Positions 21,721 to 32,727 are shown, counted from the first letter of the stretch. The stretch: 64,000 bases of DNA from Synaphobranchus kaupii (GCA_029718625.1 CM056381.1:52570157-52634156), one strand, 5' to 3'. Program-made: numbers and translations. Notes: generated by a model not told the origin, from the sequence alone.

Positions 21721-22320
21721 ATACCCAGGTAACAAGGAACATTTGGGATCTTTAAAGAATGTTCCCTATACAGCCCTGTAATGTCATTGCAGAACATTAC
21801 ATTGGGAACATTCTGGGGTGTATAAGGGAATGTTACTCCAAGATCACAAAAGAACATTCCTGGAACATCCCATAAATGTCACAGACGTGGCAATGCGTTC
21901 CCTGTATGTCATAATGTTGTGTTCCTCTCAAGTCTGCAGAACATTCCTAAAACATGATTGTCGAACTTCCCCTTCACATTCCACGAACATGACAGGAATA
22001 TTCTATGGAACATAAGTGGAAAATTCTAGGAATGTTAGTCAAAACGTTCCGTTTGGGTTTCTCTAACGCTTGGACTTAATGTTCCCTTACTATGAGACTG
22101 GAGTACATTGGTAACATTCCCCATACATTCTTGCCACGTCATTACAAAATGTTATTTTGCGAATATTCTGGGGTGTATATATAGGGGCTCCAAGATAACA
22201 AAAGGACATTCCAGGAACATCCCATAAAAGTCACAAACGTTGCAATGTGTTACTTGGATGTCATAATGTTGAGTTCCTCTCAAGTCCTCAGAACATTCCT
22301 ACAACTTGATAGCGTAACTA
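21721..22320. repeat. Degenerate 'gaacattcc' repeat array (left)
   Basis: Dozens of short related words (gaacattcc, ggaacat, atgttcc) recur with higher-order similarity, for example 'tccaagat(c/a)acaaaa' then 'acattcc(t/a)ggaacatccc' near 21837 and 22188. The array begins near 'tacccaggtaacaagg'. A related array on the other side (30985-33480) ends 'ctaa' + 'gctgggta' read inversely. Confidence 0.6.
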
Positions 22321-22477
22321 TTATTAGATCTTAGGCCTATTCTTCTTCTGCCGAGTAGATGGTGATATGTAGTCCCATTTAAATATATTTTTGTGGCATT
22401 TTGGCTTTATTGGACACTAATTGACGAGAGACTAGAAAATCAGAGGGAAAGAGAGAATGGCCTTTGAGGTTTATCTT

Positions 22478-22562
22478 AAGCCGGATTTGAACCCATGTTG
22501 TGGAATTCCGGAATTGCTGATGACGTGATTTACCTGGTTGAGCTACTAGAGGACCTTGTCCT
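22478..22562 (-). other. tRNA-like/SINE head fragment
   Basis: On the minus strand 'tagtagctcaaccaggtaaa' and 'gggttcaaatccggc' resemble A and B boxes at tRNA spacing. The rest does not fold as a tRNA. Confidence 0.4.
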
Positions 22563-22737
22563 TCCCAGCGAGCAATTTTCAGGCTAAAAGCCCTAAAATA
22601 AATGTCTATTGCAGTCAGTGAAAATAACTCTTGTTCCAAAGTTCATTTTTTTCTACATCTATTTGTCGACCTCTTTCAAGAGTTCTTGTTTAGACCACGT
22701 TTCAACCAAATTTTTTCATGTAAATAAACACCACAGC

Positions 22738-22805
22738 AAGTAGGAATCGAACGTACAATCCTCGAATCTGAAGACAAGTGCTTTTCCACTGAGCCATCGA
22801 GGCCA
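22738..22805 (-). other. tRNA-like pseudogene
   Basis: On the minus strand 'gatggctcagtggaaaagca' resembles a D arm with A box, and 'gtacgttcgattcctac' a T arm with B box (4 of 5 stem pairs). The acceptor stem does not close, so it is a pseudogene or SINE head. Confidence 0.5.
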
Positions 22806-23537
22806 CGTGTTTACCAGTGTGTTTTAGTGTTTAATGAATAATATCACAAACGAGCATGGACAGGCAAGTTGTTGACTCTCATGTACGCAAGTCCACACAC
22901 ATGCGCATAGCAGAAATTCGTGCAACATTATTTTTGGGTAAAAACTCTGTCTGCCTAGGATAGAAACTTGTGCCATGTTGTTTTCCCAAGCTTTTTGTCG
23001 CAACAAATTGGCTAAATGTTTTGCCATTTTAAGTGATACACTTCATGCGAAATTGCATCTACGGTTCGGCCGGATTTCGCTTGCAAAAGCAATGACATTT
23101 TGAGAAATGCGTCCACATTAATCCATATTGTTTGTCTTTGAATTTACAACTGAATCACATATGAAAATTATAACATAAAATGTGCACATTTATATTGTAG
23201 ATTTTAGCCAGTCTAAAAATGGCCAAATGAGAGCTTGGATGGTATTCCATATTTCACCAACATTTTAATGTTTATATAGGTTTGTGCTCATATGCAGATG
23301 ACACCACCATTGTAGTTCCGCCGACTTTTCAACACAAAAATGCTAACTGGGTAACAGAAAAAAACAATGGTTATTTCATCTTCAAATGCCTATTTTGTAA
23401 TCATATAATGTCAAAATCACGCTTGGATTTTTTTTCTCGGACGGTCAGGCTAAACAAGCTGTTATTGGCGTGTGTCAAAATAAATATTCATTATTTTACG
23501 TCTCTTTTATTTATTACGTCTCTTTTATTTATTTATG

Positions 23538-23658
23538 TTATCCTTCCGCGCCGCAGGATACGTTCCGAGTAGAATTACAGAGGAGTCCCATGTACCGGGT
23601 AGTGCTGCGGCTGTTGCGCCCCTATATAAACCGCCCGCAGCACTACCTTTTCCTCTTC
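23538..23658 (+). repeat. DIRS left inverted terminal repeat (truncated)
   Basis: The stretch from 'tatccttccgcgccgcagga' to 'gcactaccttttcctc' is the reverse complement of 28672-28785 with a few differences. The right terminus continues another 60 bp that has no counterpart here. Confidence 0.85.
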
Positions 23659-23778
23659 CTTTTCTCGGCGCGTTCCGTAGACGTGGATTCTCTGGAGTAT
23701 ACTCGCAGCTATTCCATAGCTTGGAGGAGCTAGCTAGCTAGCCTCTCCACTGAGTGCTCTGCTGTCACTTCGCTCGAT

Positions 23779-24210
23779 TTGGCTTGTGTCATCTCGTTCG
23801 AAGTTTGTCGTTGTGTTAAGTTAATACTTGTTCGACACCGTGTACCTGGGCGATACACGGTTTGGTCAACCTGTATTGCGCTCACACCAGGTCTTACCTT
23901 TGGGCCGGGGGTTGATACCATACTGCAGCAAACGGCGAAACTACACAAAGACAGAGAGACTTTGCAGCAGTTCATGGCCACATCGCGCCCCAGACCTGTT
24001 CCTAAGCAAACCTGGCAGCCGAGGTACGGACTTTCGCCAGTGCTCCAGCAGCACCTCGGGCCTCCCCCCCGCCGCCAGACCGGCCTGTGAGGCAAGCGGC
24101 ATGGCAACCAGTTTAATGTGAACCAACAGCGCCGCCAGCGGTGCGGTGGCCCCCCTCCCGGACGTAAACGTCCTCCGGCTAAGAAGGATGGCCCCCAGCA
24201 GTCTTCCTGA
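23779..24210 (+). pseudogene. DIRS gag, C-terminal remnant
   Basis: The frame contains 'FGPGVDTILQQTAKLHKDRE', a conserved DIRS gag helix, then a proline/arginine-rich tail. A TGA at 24088-24090 interrupts the same frame, which resumes with 'NQQRRQRCGGPPPGRKRPPA' and stops at 24208-24210. DIRS Gag is the presumed RNA-binding structural protein. The N-terminal half is missing, with promoter-proximal sequence joining directly to the C-terminal part, so an internal deletion is inferred. The minus-strand 202-aa ORF over this region is a shadow. Confidence 0.65.
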
Positions 24211-24299
24211 CTGGTTGGCCACCGGCCTTGGCCGCTTCTCCCAGGCCCCAAGGGCAAACTGGGAGGAGCGAGTGGAGTCCCCTTGAGTACTGGATACAG

Positions 24300-25133
24300 C
24301 CCTGAGGGGTTACAAACTCCAATTCCGATGCCGGCCACCGGGGCATTCGGGTCACTACAGTGTCCGACCGTTCAAAGAAGGAGGCCCTCCGGTTGGAGAT
24401 AACCTCACTTCTCAGCAAGGGTGCTGTCAGGAGGCTAGAGCCATCAGAACAGCTCAGTGGGTTCTACTCCACATATTTCATTGTGCCAAAGAAGGATGGC
24501 GGCTACCGTCCTATCCTAGACCTGCGCGACGTCAATCGTTGCTTGAAAGAGCTGAAGTTCAAAATGCTGTCCCCGGCGCGCGTGTTACAGGCCATCTGCA
24601 AGGGCCTATGGTTCACCACGCTCGACCTAAAGGATGCGTACTTCCATGTTCCCATTCACCCACTTCACAGGAAGTACCTCCGGTTTGCCTTCGAGGGAGT
24701 GGCCTACGAGTTTCAGGTCCTCCCCTTCGGCCTCTCACTGGCACCGCGTACCTTCATCAAGTGTATGGACGCAGTTCTGGCGCCTCTGTCGTCCCAGGGA
24801 CTTCAAGTTCTGAACTACCTGGACGATTAGTTGGTTTGCGCCCCGTCGCGAGAACAAGTCATCAGGGACACCAGAATTCTGTTGAGCCACATCCAGGATC
24901 TGGGTCTCACCTTGAACAGACGGAAGAGTCACCTGACACCCTCTCAGGAGGTGACCTTTGCCGGGATCTCTATAGACTCGTACCTCAGGAGGGTCGCAAA
25001 AATTGTGTCCGTCCTCGACCGTTTCCAACTAGGACGAACTGTGTCTGTTTTGGAGTGCCAGCGACTGCTTAGCCTACTGACAGTGGCCTCGTTGATGGTC
25101 CCGTTGGGTCTTCTCCATCTCAGACCACTCTAA
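24300..25133 (+). pseudogene. DIRS reverse transcriptase
   Basis: RT blocks in order are 'YFIVPKKDGGYRPILDLRDV', 'TTLDLKDAYFHVPIHP' (first catalytic aspartate), 'YEFQVLPFGLSLAPRTF' and 'LNYLDD' (catalytic D-D). A TAG stop at 24828-24830 directly follows YLDD, where the family usually has a tryptophan codon, so TGG to TAG is the likely change. Reading continues downstream as 'LVCAPSREQVIRDTRILL' and 'LNRRKSHLTPSQEVTFAGIS', which are RT thumb motifs. The frame ends near 25133, and RNase H follows in another frame. Confidence 0.85.
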
Positions 25134-25187
25134 CGGTGGTTCAACTCCCACAGACTGCATCCAAAACTACACAAACACCGCCGCCTG

Positions 25188-25766
25188 GTGGTGACATGGG
25201 GATGTTTGTTAGCACTGACCCGATGGCGCTCCCGTTCTTTTCTGATAGAAAGAACAAGATTGGGCAGAGTTGCATACAGGGAACTAGTGTGCACCAATGC
25301 CTCGCTGACGGGTTGGGGAGCAGTATTCGGGGGCAATGTGCTGGAGCTCAGGGCAGTCCGTCTAGCCCTCCAGCATTTTCTGGCCTATCTGAAAGGACAG
25401 CATGTCCTGGTCCGATCAGACAACACGACAGTTGTGGCATATGTCAATCACCAAGGAGGCTTGAGGTCCAGTCGCCTCCACGAAATGACACGGGAACTCT
25501 TGCTATGGGCTCACATTCATCTCACGTCTCTGCGGGCAGCGCATGTCCCAGGTATCCTGAACATGGCAGCGGACATGCTCTCGAGGGATGGACCACGAGA
25601 GGGAGACTGGCGTCTGCACCCTCAGGTGGTACAACAGCTCTGGGACAGATTCGGGAGAGCACAGGTGGACCAGTTTGCCTCTCAGGACAACACTCACTGC
25701 CCCAGCTGGTTCTCAATGTCAGACCCCCCGGGGCCTCTAGGTCTAGATGCCCTGGCTCACAATTAG
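25188..25766 (+). pseudogene. DIRS RNase H domain
   Basis: The frame includes 'VCTNASLTGWGAVF', 'LELRAVRLALQHFL' (catalytic E), 'VRSDNTTVVAYVNHQGG' (catalytic D) and 'HVPGILNMAADMLSR' (last D), the RNase H series of DIRS and related elements. The expected first aspartate of T-D-A-S is N here (TNAS), a catalytic loss. It is frameshifted relative to RT (near 25133) and ends with a stop at 25764-25766. The longer overlapping 465-aa frame is non-native in this part. Confidence 0.8.
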
Positions 25767-25769
25767 CCG

Positions 25770-26012
25770 ATGACGATGCTCTATGCATTTCCTCCTTTTC
25801 CCCTGATCCCAGCGACGTTGGACAGGTTCGATATGATGGGCCATCAGGTGCTCCTGATAGCCCCATACTGGCCGAGACGCCCCTGGTTCAGGATGTTACT
25901 GTTTCTCCTCTCAGGAACACCGTGGCAGCTGCCACAGAGACTCGACCTGCTTTCACAGGCTCAGGGGACCCTATGGCATCCGGATCCACACCGCCTCCAG
26001 CTGTGGGCTTAG
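25770..26012 (+). pseudogene. DIRS pol C-terminal region
   Basis: 'LYAFPPFPLIPATLDRF', 'VLLIAPYWPRRPWF' and 'GTPWQLPQRLDLLSQAQGTL' match the conserved region between RNase H and recombinase in DIRS Pol proteins. It continues the RNase H frame after one stop codon. No catalytic role is assigned to this region. Confidence 0.65.
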
Positions 26013-28265
26013 CCTCTGAGGGACGCAAGTGGTCCGATTTAGGCCTTCTGAATGGCATCATGCACACGTTGCAGAGTGCCAGGGCCCCCTCTACCAACGC
26101 AGCATATCAGACACGGTGGCGGGTGTTTTCCTCTTGGTGTAAGAGTCAGAACGCCATTCCAGAGAGCTGCAATGTTCAGACTGTGTTACAGTTTTTACAA
26201 TCACTGCTCGATGCAGGCCGGGCAGCTTCTACACTGAAGGTGTATCTGGCCGCTATCTCTGCATGCCATGATGACGGGCCAGAAGGACCAATGGGTAGAC
26301 ACCCATTACTCTCCCGGTTTCTGAAGGGTGTTCGACGCCTATGTCCGGTGAAGGCCCCTTTGGTGCCTACCTGGGGCCTCGGCATAGTGCTGTCAGTGCT
26401 TACCCAGCCACCTTTTGAGCCCCTGGACTCTGTGTCTCTTAAGCACCTTTCCTTGAAAGTGGCGTTCCTGTTGGCCATTACCTCCACAAAAAGGGTTAGT
26501 GAACTCCATGCACTTTCTGTGAGTGCTGAGTAGGGGTGCAACGGATCACAAAACTCACGGTTCGGATCGTATCACGGTTTTGAGTCACGGATCGGATCAT
26601 TTCTCGGATCAGCAAAAAAAAAAAAGGGAGACAAGTAGGCTATATCTTTGCTTTCCATTTATTCTGTAAAACACTTAAAGCAAGGAACTTTTGCCCATGG
26701 TCTTAAATGAAAACAACATTCAATTCTATTTCTCGTTACTAGTTCTATTTTGTCCGTAGTTATGCAAAAACCTCTCGTTGGTAGTTCTGAAAACAATTGA
26801 TTCTATATGGAAGCAAATAGTTCCTTCTCAACTTTATACCATAAAATTGGCACCAATTTTGGTTATTTTTGTCATTAGTTAGATTATTTAAGAAAATTGC
26901 ATGAAACCGCAACTCAATTTACCCATCTCTCTCCGTCTTGCGTTTTAAAAATGCTTTGGTCACGCAGCCTATTTTAAACAGCCCAGGCTAAGGAAATTGC
27001 ATTTCACGATCTGCATCATGAGATGGGAACATCTGAAAAAAATAGCCTACTGTAGATACAGAGTTTGTTACTGTTAGATGTAACGTGTCATATCTAAGAC
27101 ATTTCGCTGGATAAAATGTTTTTTTTAATATACAGATTAATGTGCTTTGTGAAGTAACTTGTTCGCATTCGCAACCAGCGTTGCTCACGTCAGCGTTACC
27201 TTACATTAGGTAAAGCCCTACTATGTTACGTTCATATTTCCAAACTGAATAAATACTGCACCTCTAACCACAAAACGTCTTTGCTAGATTAAAGTTGTTG
27301 TAACTAAGATATTTGGTGAAGACAAACTTTTCAAATCAGTGGATTTAGCGTTATTTGCCGGCTTTATTAATCAGCTGTTGGTGTTGCTATGGATACCATT
27401 CATATAAGGGTCGACTCTAATGACGCTGGCAGCAGATAACGTAGACGGCGTATTAATTTAGAACGGTGATTAAAATGTTGCCAGCGCTACTTCATTGCCG
27501 GGCGGTTTAACGAAATAAATGCCCACCCTCCAGCCAATCAGAATCGAGTATTTATCCAAGCCATGGTATAATACTTTTAAAAGTACCAGCGGCAGTAAAA
27601 CTGTAATTCACTATGATGGTTAAATTTTGCAATTAATCCGCGGTTCACATGCGTGCCGAACCGTGGGGGGCGATCCGTACGGATCACGGATCAACTACGT
27701 TCCGTTACACCACTAGTGCTGAGTGTTTCCAAATGGGCCCCGACAAAATGAGTGTCACCCTCTGACCTAACCCTTTTCTACCAAAGGTTCTGTCTACTGG
27801 TCATGTGAACCGACCTTTGCGTCTGTCTGTCTATACCCCTCTCACGAGTGCGAGTGGGACAGGTACTGTCTCCAGTGTACTGTGCTCGGTCAGACACGAA
27901 CTCAAGCATTCCGAAAGTCTGATCAACTTTTCGTCTGCTATGGCGAGAGAGTTTTGGGCCAAAGGCTTTCAAAACAGAGACTTTCACACTGGATTGTTGA
28001 CATGATTACTACAGCATATCGACTGGCTGGCCGGCCTTTGCCATCTGCTGTAGTGGCACATTCTACTAGGGGTGTGGCTACCTCTTGGGCCTTGCTCAGA
28101 GGGGTTCCCCTTGCTGATGTCTGTGCCTCAGCCAGTTGGGCATCGCCTAGCACCTTTGCTAGGTTCTACCAAGTCAATGTGGCCCCCCCTAATGATGTGG
28201 AGAGGGCAGTGCTGGGGGTTGCCGCCGCCTCTCTAGGAGCGGACGATGACCCACTACAGCATTGA
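26013..28265 (+). pseudogene. DIRS tyrosine recombinase (split by a hAT MITE)
   Basis: The N-terminal part (26013-26530) has the SAM-like core-binding region with 'STNAAYQTRWRVFSSWC', and the first catalytic arginine in 'ITSTKRVSELHALS'. The C-terminal part (27724-28265) has 'VVAHSTRGVATSWALL' with the H-x-x-R pair and 'SPSTFARFY' with the nucleophilic tyrosine. Removing 26531-27715 plus one 8-bp duplication rejoins the frame through 'SAE' and 'CFQMGPDKMSVTL', proving the interruption. A stop follows MSVTL, and a further frame change occurs before 27882. The enzyme would insert the circular DIRS DNA without target duplication. Confidence 0.85.
26531..27715. mobile_element. hAT MITE inserted in DIRS recombinase
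   Basis: This 1185-bp non-coding insert has termini TAGGGGTGCAACGGATCA and, inverted, TAGTGGTGTAACGGAACG, a common hAT tip. A perfect 8-bp duplication, gtgctgag, flanks it (26523-26530 and 27716-27723). It carries no transposase, so it depended on a related autonomous hAT. Subterminal 'cggatc' words repeat near both ends. Confidence 0.9.
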
Positions 28266-28555
28266 CTGGCTCAAGTTTTGCCCCGTCTTCTAGGTAAATA
28301 ATGGGCTTTGCTTGTTTACTGATCATAGATCGCTGAGTGATCTGGTATTGTGATACCATATAGTCAATGTGTGGCCCCCTCTAATGACGTGGAGAGGGCA
28401 GTGCTTGGGGGTTGCTGCCGCCTCTCTGGGAGCGGACGATGACCCACTACAGCATTGACTGGCTCAAGTTTTGCCCCGTCTTCTAGGTAAATACTGGGCT
28501 TTGCTTGTTTACTGATCATAGAATCGCCGAGTAATCTGGTATTGTGATACCATAT
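28185..28555 (+). repeat. Tandem duplication of about 185 bp at the DIRS 3' end
   Basis: The end of the recombinase gene plus downstream sequence ('tggccccccctaatgatgtg' to 'attgtgataccatat') is repeated at about 28371-28555. Substitutions and single-base indels separate the two units. Confidence 0.85.
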
Positions 28556-28638
28556 TGGAGTGATCCAATATAGTGCTACATAACGACGGTTACGTAGGTA
28601 ACCACGGTTATGTGAGCTAATTGGATCACTCCAATCCT
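28552..28638. repeat. DIRS internal complementary region (quasi-palindrome)
   Basis: 'attggagtgatccaat' and 'attggatcactccaat' form the outer arms of a near-perfect inverted repeat of about 80 bp. Its inner arms are 'ggttacgtaggtaacc'-centred. Its right half is the reverse complement of the element's extreme right end (28786-28847), as expected for the template that completes DIRS termini during circle formation. Confidence 0.8.
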
Positions 28639-28671
28639 CTTTTCGGTGATCTATGGCGCCTCAAAAAGGAC

Positions 28672-28850
28672 ACGAGGAAAAGGTAGTGCCGCGGGCGGTT
28701 TATATAGGGGCGCAGCAGCCGCAGCACTACACAGGACTCCTCTGTAATTCTACTCGGAACGTATCCTGCCGTGCGGAAGGATACCATATTGGGGTGATCC
28801 AATTAGCTCACATAACCGTGGTTACCTACGTAACCTTCGTTGCTCAGTCC
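28672..28850 (+). repeat. DIRS right inverted terminal repeat
   Basis: 28672-28785 mirrors the left terminus. 28786-28847 extends it with the sequence complementary to the internal complementary region. Confidence 0.8.
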
Positions 28851-28915
28851 TTAAATATAAAAAACGAAATACCGCTCACTTATGCGTTGTTTCATAGGTT
28901 ACATATAGCCTAATA

Positions 28916-29448
28916 CACTGCCCGGCCAAAAAAAAAGTTGCACACTCTAATATTTCGTTGGACCGCCTTTAGCTTTGATTACGGTGCGCATTTGTTGTGG
29001 CATTGTTTCGACAACCTTATGCAATGTCACAACATTTATTTCCATCCAGAGTAGCATAGGTTTTTGGCTGAAATCTTGTATTGACGACGGGAGAGTCGAA
29101 CCACTCCGTAAAGTGTTCTCCAGCACATCCCAAAGACTTTCAATGGGGTTAAGGTCAGGAATCTGGTGGCTAATTCATGTGTTAAAATGATTCCTCATGC
29201 TCCCTGAACCACTCTTTCACAATTTGAGCCCGATGAATCTTGGCATTGTCATCCTGGTATAGGGATAACCTGGTCATTCAGTACATTCAGGTACTTCGCT
29301 GACTTCATTTTATTGCTGCATAATGTTGCTGAACCTAGACCTGACCAACTGAAGCAACCCCAGATCATAACACTGCCTCAAGAAGGCTTGTACAGTGGGC
29401 ACTATGCATGACACGTGCAATGGCGACTTTTTTTTTTGGCCGGGCATG
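28916..29448 (-). mobile_element. Tc1-type transposon remnant (533 bp)
   Basis: The termini 'cactgcccggccaaaa' and 'ttttggccgggcatg' are inverted repeats flanked by TA (28914-28915 and 29449-29450). The interior matches the C-terminal half of a fish Tc1 transposase on the minus strand ('cccaaagactttcaatgggg' encodes the N-P-I-E region) but has stops and a large deletion. The N-terminal half is absent. The small ORF at 28975 is a shadow. Confidence 0.7.
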
Positions 29449-29450
29449 TA

Positions 29451-30984
29451 TAATACATATATAAGTCACATAAAGATCAGCGTATTTTGGTAGTGTATTG
29501 ACAAATGCAGACTTCCCCTGAGAAAATATGCTAGGTCTATAACTCCCTTAATGCTGAACTAATTTTCATGTTATAAACGTCCGAAATATCTGCATAACAC
29601 AGGTAGGCCTACCTTATTGCCAAATTTCCCAGAGCAGCTAGCATATTTGCAAAAGGCCTTTTAACGATTATAGCCTACAGGAGTTGTCAAAATGTCGAGG
29701 TTTTTTGTTATCATAGAGAAATATGAATAGGTTGCTATAATTGGGACATCAACAACTACCACTAGGGGGGCACCGTGCATAGGGTAAGCGTCATTAACAA
29801 GGGGTAGCCTAACAATGAACGCACACCCACAGTTTCTTACTCCAGGACATCGCATTCTGCAGAAATATAACCCAGTTATAATTAGCCTACAAAATGACCT
29901 CGAATTCTTAGAGCAAGTTGCAGTAGTCTATTCCACGTGGCTTTTTACACGTTTAGATACCTCCGCTTTTCTTACCAACTAGTTGCCTACATTTCAAACT
30001 AGGCTATGCAATTTTACTGGAGTTAACCTACTCAGCAGGGGAAAAATAGCTTCGTTATTATTTTGTTTTAGGATACGGAAATCCTCCAATGCCAGTGCTA
30101 AGTCGTGCGTACGACTTAACGTAGCCTACTAGGGCGGAGGCCCCGAAAGGCAAGGTAAAAAATTTTTTTTATCTCGTAGGTAGGCTATGTACATTTTTTT
30201 TTTTCACCTTGCCTTTCAGGGCTTCTGTAGGTTTTAGTTAAGCGCCAGAAATATAGTTTTAGCCAATCGAACACAATTAAACCCAATTCAAGTTAAAGCA
30301 AAAAAATTCTCAAGATAAACAAAAACCTCATTTTTAAATTTCCTCTAAAAGGGACAGCTACAACATCCTTTAAAAAGTCACTTATAAGATACTTGCAATA
30401 TTTATTTTGCACGGATAGATGTCATTATGATTTGAACACTATAAAATGTGTTAAGGTAACCCACTAGCTACAGAAAATGACATCGTCACAAACGTTTGAG
30501 ATTTCATTCCTCATTAGTTCTCCTATTTGGTAATGTAATATTTATGAATACAATTGAAAATACAAGTATTCTTTGGCACAGGTCTGGTACAACCAAAGTC
30601 CTACGTTATTGGTAGTGTGTTTTCGGAGTTGAGCTCTATCGTCACAAGACCGTGGTGTAATGACGAAAGGATCACAAGTTCAAGTCCCGGCATCGGCAGA
30701 GTCTAAACTGGGTAAGTGTAAATGTTGTATGGAAATTGTTATAGAACTCCCCCTGGAGTGTCCTTGCACCCTCATTGCATTGCACTGTGTACCATAACCT
30801 GAAAGCTGTAGACTTATGTTCAGCCTATGCCTATCTCTGCTGTGATTCTCAAAGTTTCCAACCTTGCTTTCCTATCAGTCATCACTAAATACTGTCTAAT
30901 AAAGCCAAAATGCTAAAAATTACTGTTGGTGAGCCCTTGTGTTAGGCGCTTAGACCCTGCATTTAAACCTTTTAAATGAGCGTC
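29451..30984. other. Non-coding interval with a hairpin and a tRNA-like piece
   Basis: No gene recognised. 'gaaaggcaaggt' (about 30143) and 'caccttgcctttc' (about 30206) form a hairpin around A/T runs. A tRNA-like stretch at about 30648-30712 has an A-box-like 'ccgtggtgtaatgacga' and a B-box-like 'agttcaagtccc'. The rest shows nothing I can assign. Confidence 0.45.
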
Positions 30985-31124
30985 CCCCTAATGTTATATA
31001 GAATGTTCCTGGCACGTTCCTGGAACGTCATATTGAATGTTTGAAGAACACAAGAGGAAGGTTCCCAGAACATTCCCCCTATGTTACATGGAATGCACCT
31101 AGAATGTTGCACTGATGTTATATA
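30985..31124 (+). repeat. 149-bp minisatellite, left part
   Basis: Units share 'gaggaaggttcccagaac', 'gatgttatata' and 'ctagaatgtt'. The array is interrupted at a TATATA by the Tc1 at 31125 and continues after 32728. Confidence 0.75.
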
Positions 31125-32727
31125 CAGTCAAGCCGGAAAGTCTGTACACTCCTTTCACCTTCTCCACATTTTATTACATTACAGACTTATACTACAATAG
31201 ATTGCGTTCATGTTTTACCTCAAACATCTACACACAATAGCCAATAATGATGAAGTGAAAACAGGTTTTTAGAAAATATGCAATTTTATTTTACTGACAA
31301 AAATAGGTTATTTAGGGGTAACATATCTGTACACACCCTTAGCCTAATACTTGGTTGCTGCACCTTTGGCAGCGATTACAGCTTCAAGGCATCTTGGGAA
31401 AGAAGCTACAAGCTTGGCACACTTGTTTCTGGACATTTTTGCCCATTCCTCTTGGCATATCCTTGCAAGCTCCGTCAGGTTGGATGGGGAGCGTCGGTAC
31501 ACAGCCATTTTCAGCTCTTTCAACAGATGTTCAATTGGATTCAGGTCTGGGCTCTGGCTGGGCCACTCAAGGACATGCACAGACTTTCTCCGAAGCCACT
31601 CCTTTGTTCTCTTGGCTGTGTGCTTCGGGTCGTTGTCATGTTGGAAGGTAAACCTTCGCCCCAGTCTGAGGTCCAGAGCGCTCTGGAGCAGGTTTTCTTC
31701 AAGGATCTCGGTGTACTTAGCTGCATTCATCTTTCCCTCTATCAGGACTAGTCGCCCCGTTCCCGCTGCTGAAAAACATCCCCACATCATGATGCTGCCA
31801 CCGCCATACTTCACTGTAGGGATGGTATTAGCCAGGTGATGAGCGGTTTCCTCCAGATGTGATGCTTGGTATTCAGGCCAAAAAGTTCAATTTTGGTTTA
31901 ATCAGACCAGAGAATCTTGAGTCCTCTAGGTGCCTTTTGGAAAACTCCAAGCGGGCTGTGATGTGCCTTTTACTAAGGAGGGGCTTCCGTCTGGCCACTC
32001 TACCATAAAGGCCTGATTGGTGGAGTGCTGCCTGGATGGTTGATCTTCTGAAAGGTTCTCCCATCTCCACAAGGATACGCTGGAGCTCTGTCAGAGTGAC
32101 CCTCGGGTTCCTGCTCACCTCCCTGGCCAAGGCCCGTCTTCCCCGATTGCTCAGTTTGGCCGGGCGGCCAGGTCTAGGAAGATCCTTGGTGGTTCCAAAC
32201 TTCTTCCATTTACGAATGATGGTGGCCACTGTGCTCTTTGGGACCTGTAAAGCTGCAGAGATTTTTCCGTACCCTTCTCCAGATCTATGCCTTGACACAA
32301 TCCTGTTTCTGAGGTCTGCAGATAATTCCTTTGACCCCATGGCTTGGAGTTTGCTCTGACATGCACTGTCAACTGTGGGACCTTATATAGGCAGGTGTTG
32401 GCAATCCCCAATCATGTCCAATCAATTGAATTTATCACAGGTGGACTCCAATTAAGTTGTAGAAACATCTCAAGCAGTATCAGTGGAAACAAAATGCACC
32501 TCAGCTCACTTTTGGGTGTCATATCAATGTGTACATATGATATTTAACATTTAGATTTTTAATAAATTACCACAAATGTCTAAAAACCTGTTTTCACTTT
32601 GTCATTATGGGCTATTTTGTGTAGAATTTTGAGACAAAAAATTAACTCAATCTATCGTAGAATATGTCTGTAACGTAATAAAATGTGGAGAAGGTGAAAG
32701 GAGTGTGCAGACTTTCCGGCTTTACTG
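31125..32727 (-). mobile_element. Tc1 transposon, complete ends (1603 bp)
   Basis: Long inverted termini of about 165 bp start CAGTCAAGCCGGAAAGTCTG and end with its near complement 'ctttccggctttactg'. TA flanks both sides (31123-31124 and 32728-32729). The length is standard for fish Tc1 elements. The transposase on the minus strand is disrupted, so the copy is non-autonomous, though the ends look usable. Confidence 0.92.
31344..32340 (-). pseudogene. Tc1 transposase (frameshift and stop)
   Basis: The transposase cuts and pastes the element at TA sites. The N-terminal part (ATG at 32340) has paired-like helix-turn-helix domains with 'LRNRIVSRHRSGEGYGKISA', 'VPKSTVATIIRKW' and the hook-like 'GRPAK'. 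Around 31910 the frame shifts. The correct frame there reads 'ILWSD', a stop, then 'TKIELFG', so the first catalytic D is present but the codon after it is TAA. The C-terminal part keeps '[16 protein letters not shown]' (second D) and '[17 protein letters not shown]' (third acid, E), ending 'GAATKY'. One frameshift and one nonsense codon inactivate a copy of normal length. Confidence 0.9.

Larger units (their letters stand above)
23538..28850 (+). mobile_element. DIRS-type tyrosine-recombinase retrotransposon
   Basis: The content order is gag remnant, RT, RNase H, a pol C-terminal region and tyrosine recombinase, with inverted terminal repeats (23538-23658 against 28672-28785) and an internal complementary region (28552-28638). 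This architecture is unique to DIRS elements, which integrate by recombinase rather than integrase and leave no target duplication. The copy is inactive: gag truncated, a stop after the RT YLDD box, frameshifts, a hAT MITE in the recombinase, and the outermost 60 bp or so missing from the left terminus. Confidence 0.9.

Noticed and set aside
23730..24338. 202-aa minus-strand ORF with Gly/Pro/Arg-rich sequence
   Set aside because: It is antisense to the DIRS gag remnant, whose C-terminal motifs are recognisable on the plus strand.
25136..26010. First part of the 465-aa plus ORF as a long native protein
   Set aside because: Only its end (from about 26013) is the recombinase. Before that, RNase H and pol motifs are in another frame.
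31278..31839. Plus-strand 157-aa and 162-aa ORFs
   Set aside because: They are antisense to the Tc1 transposase C-terminal part.
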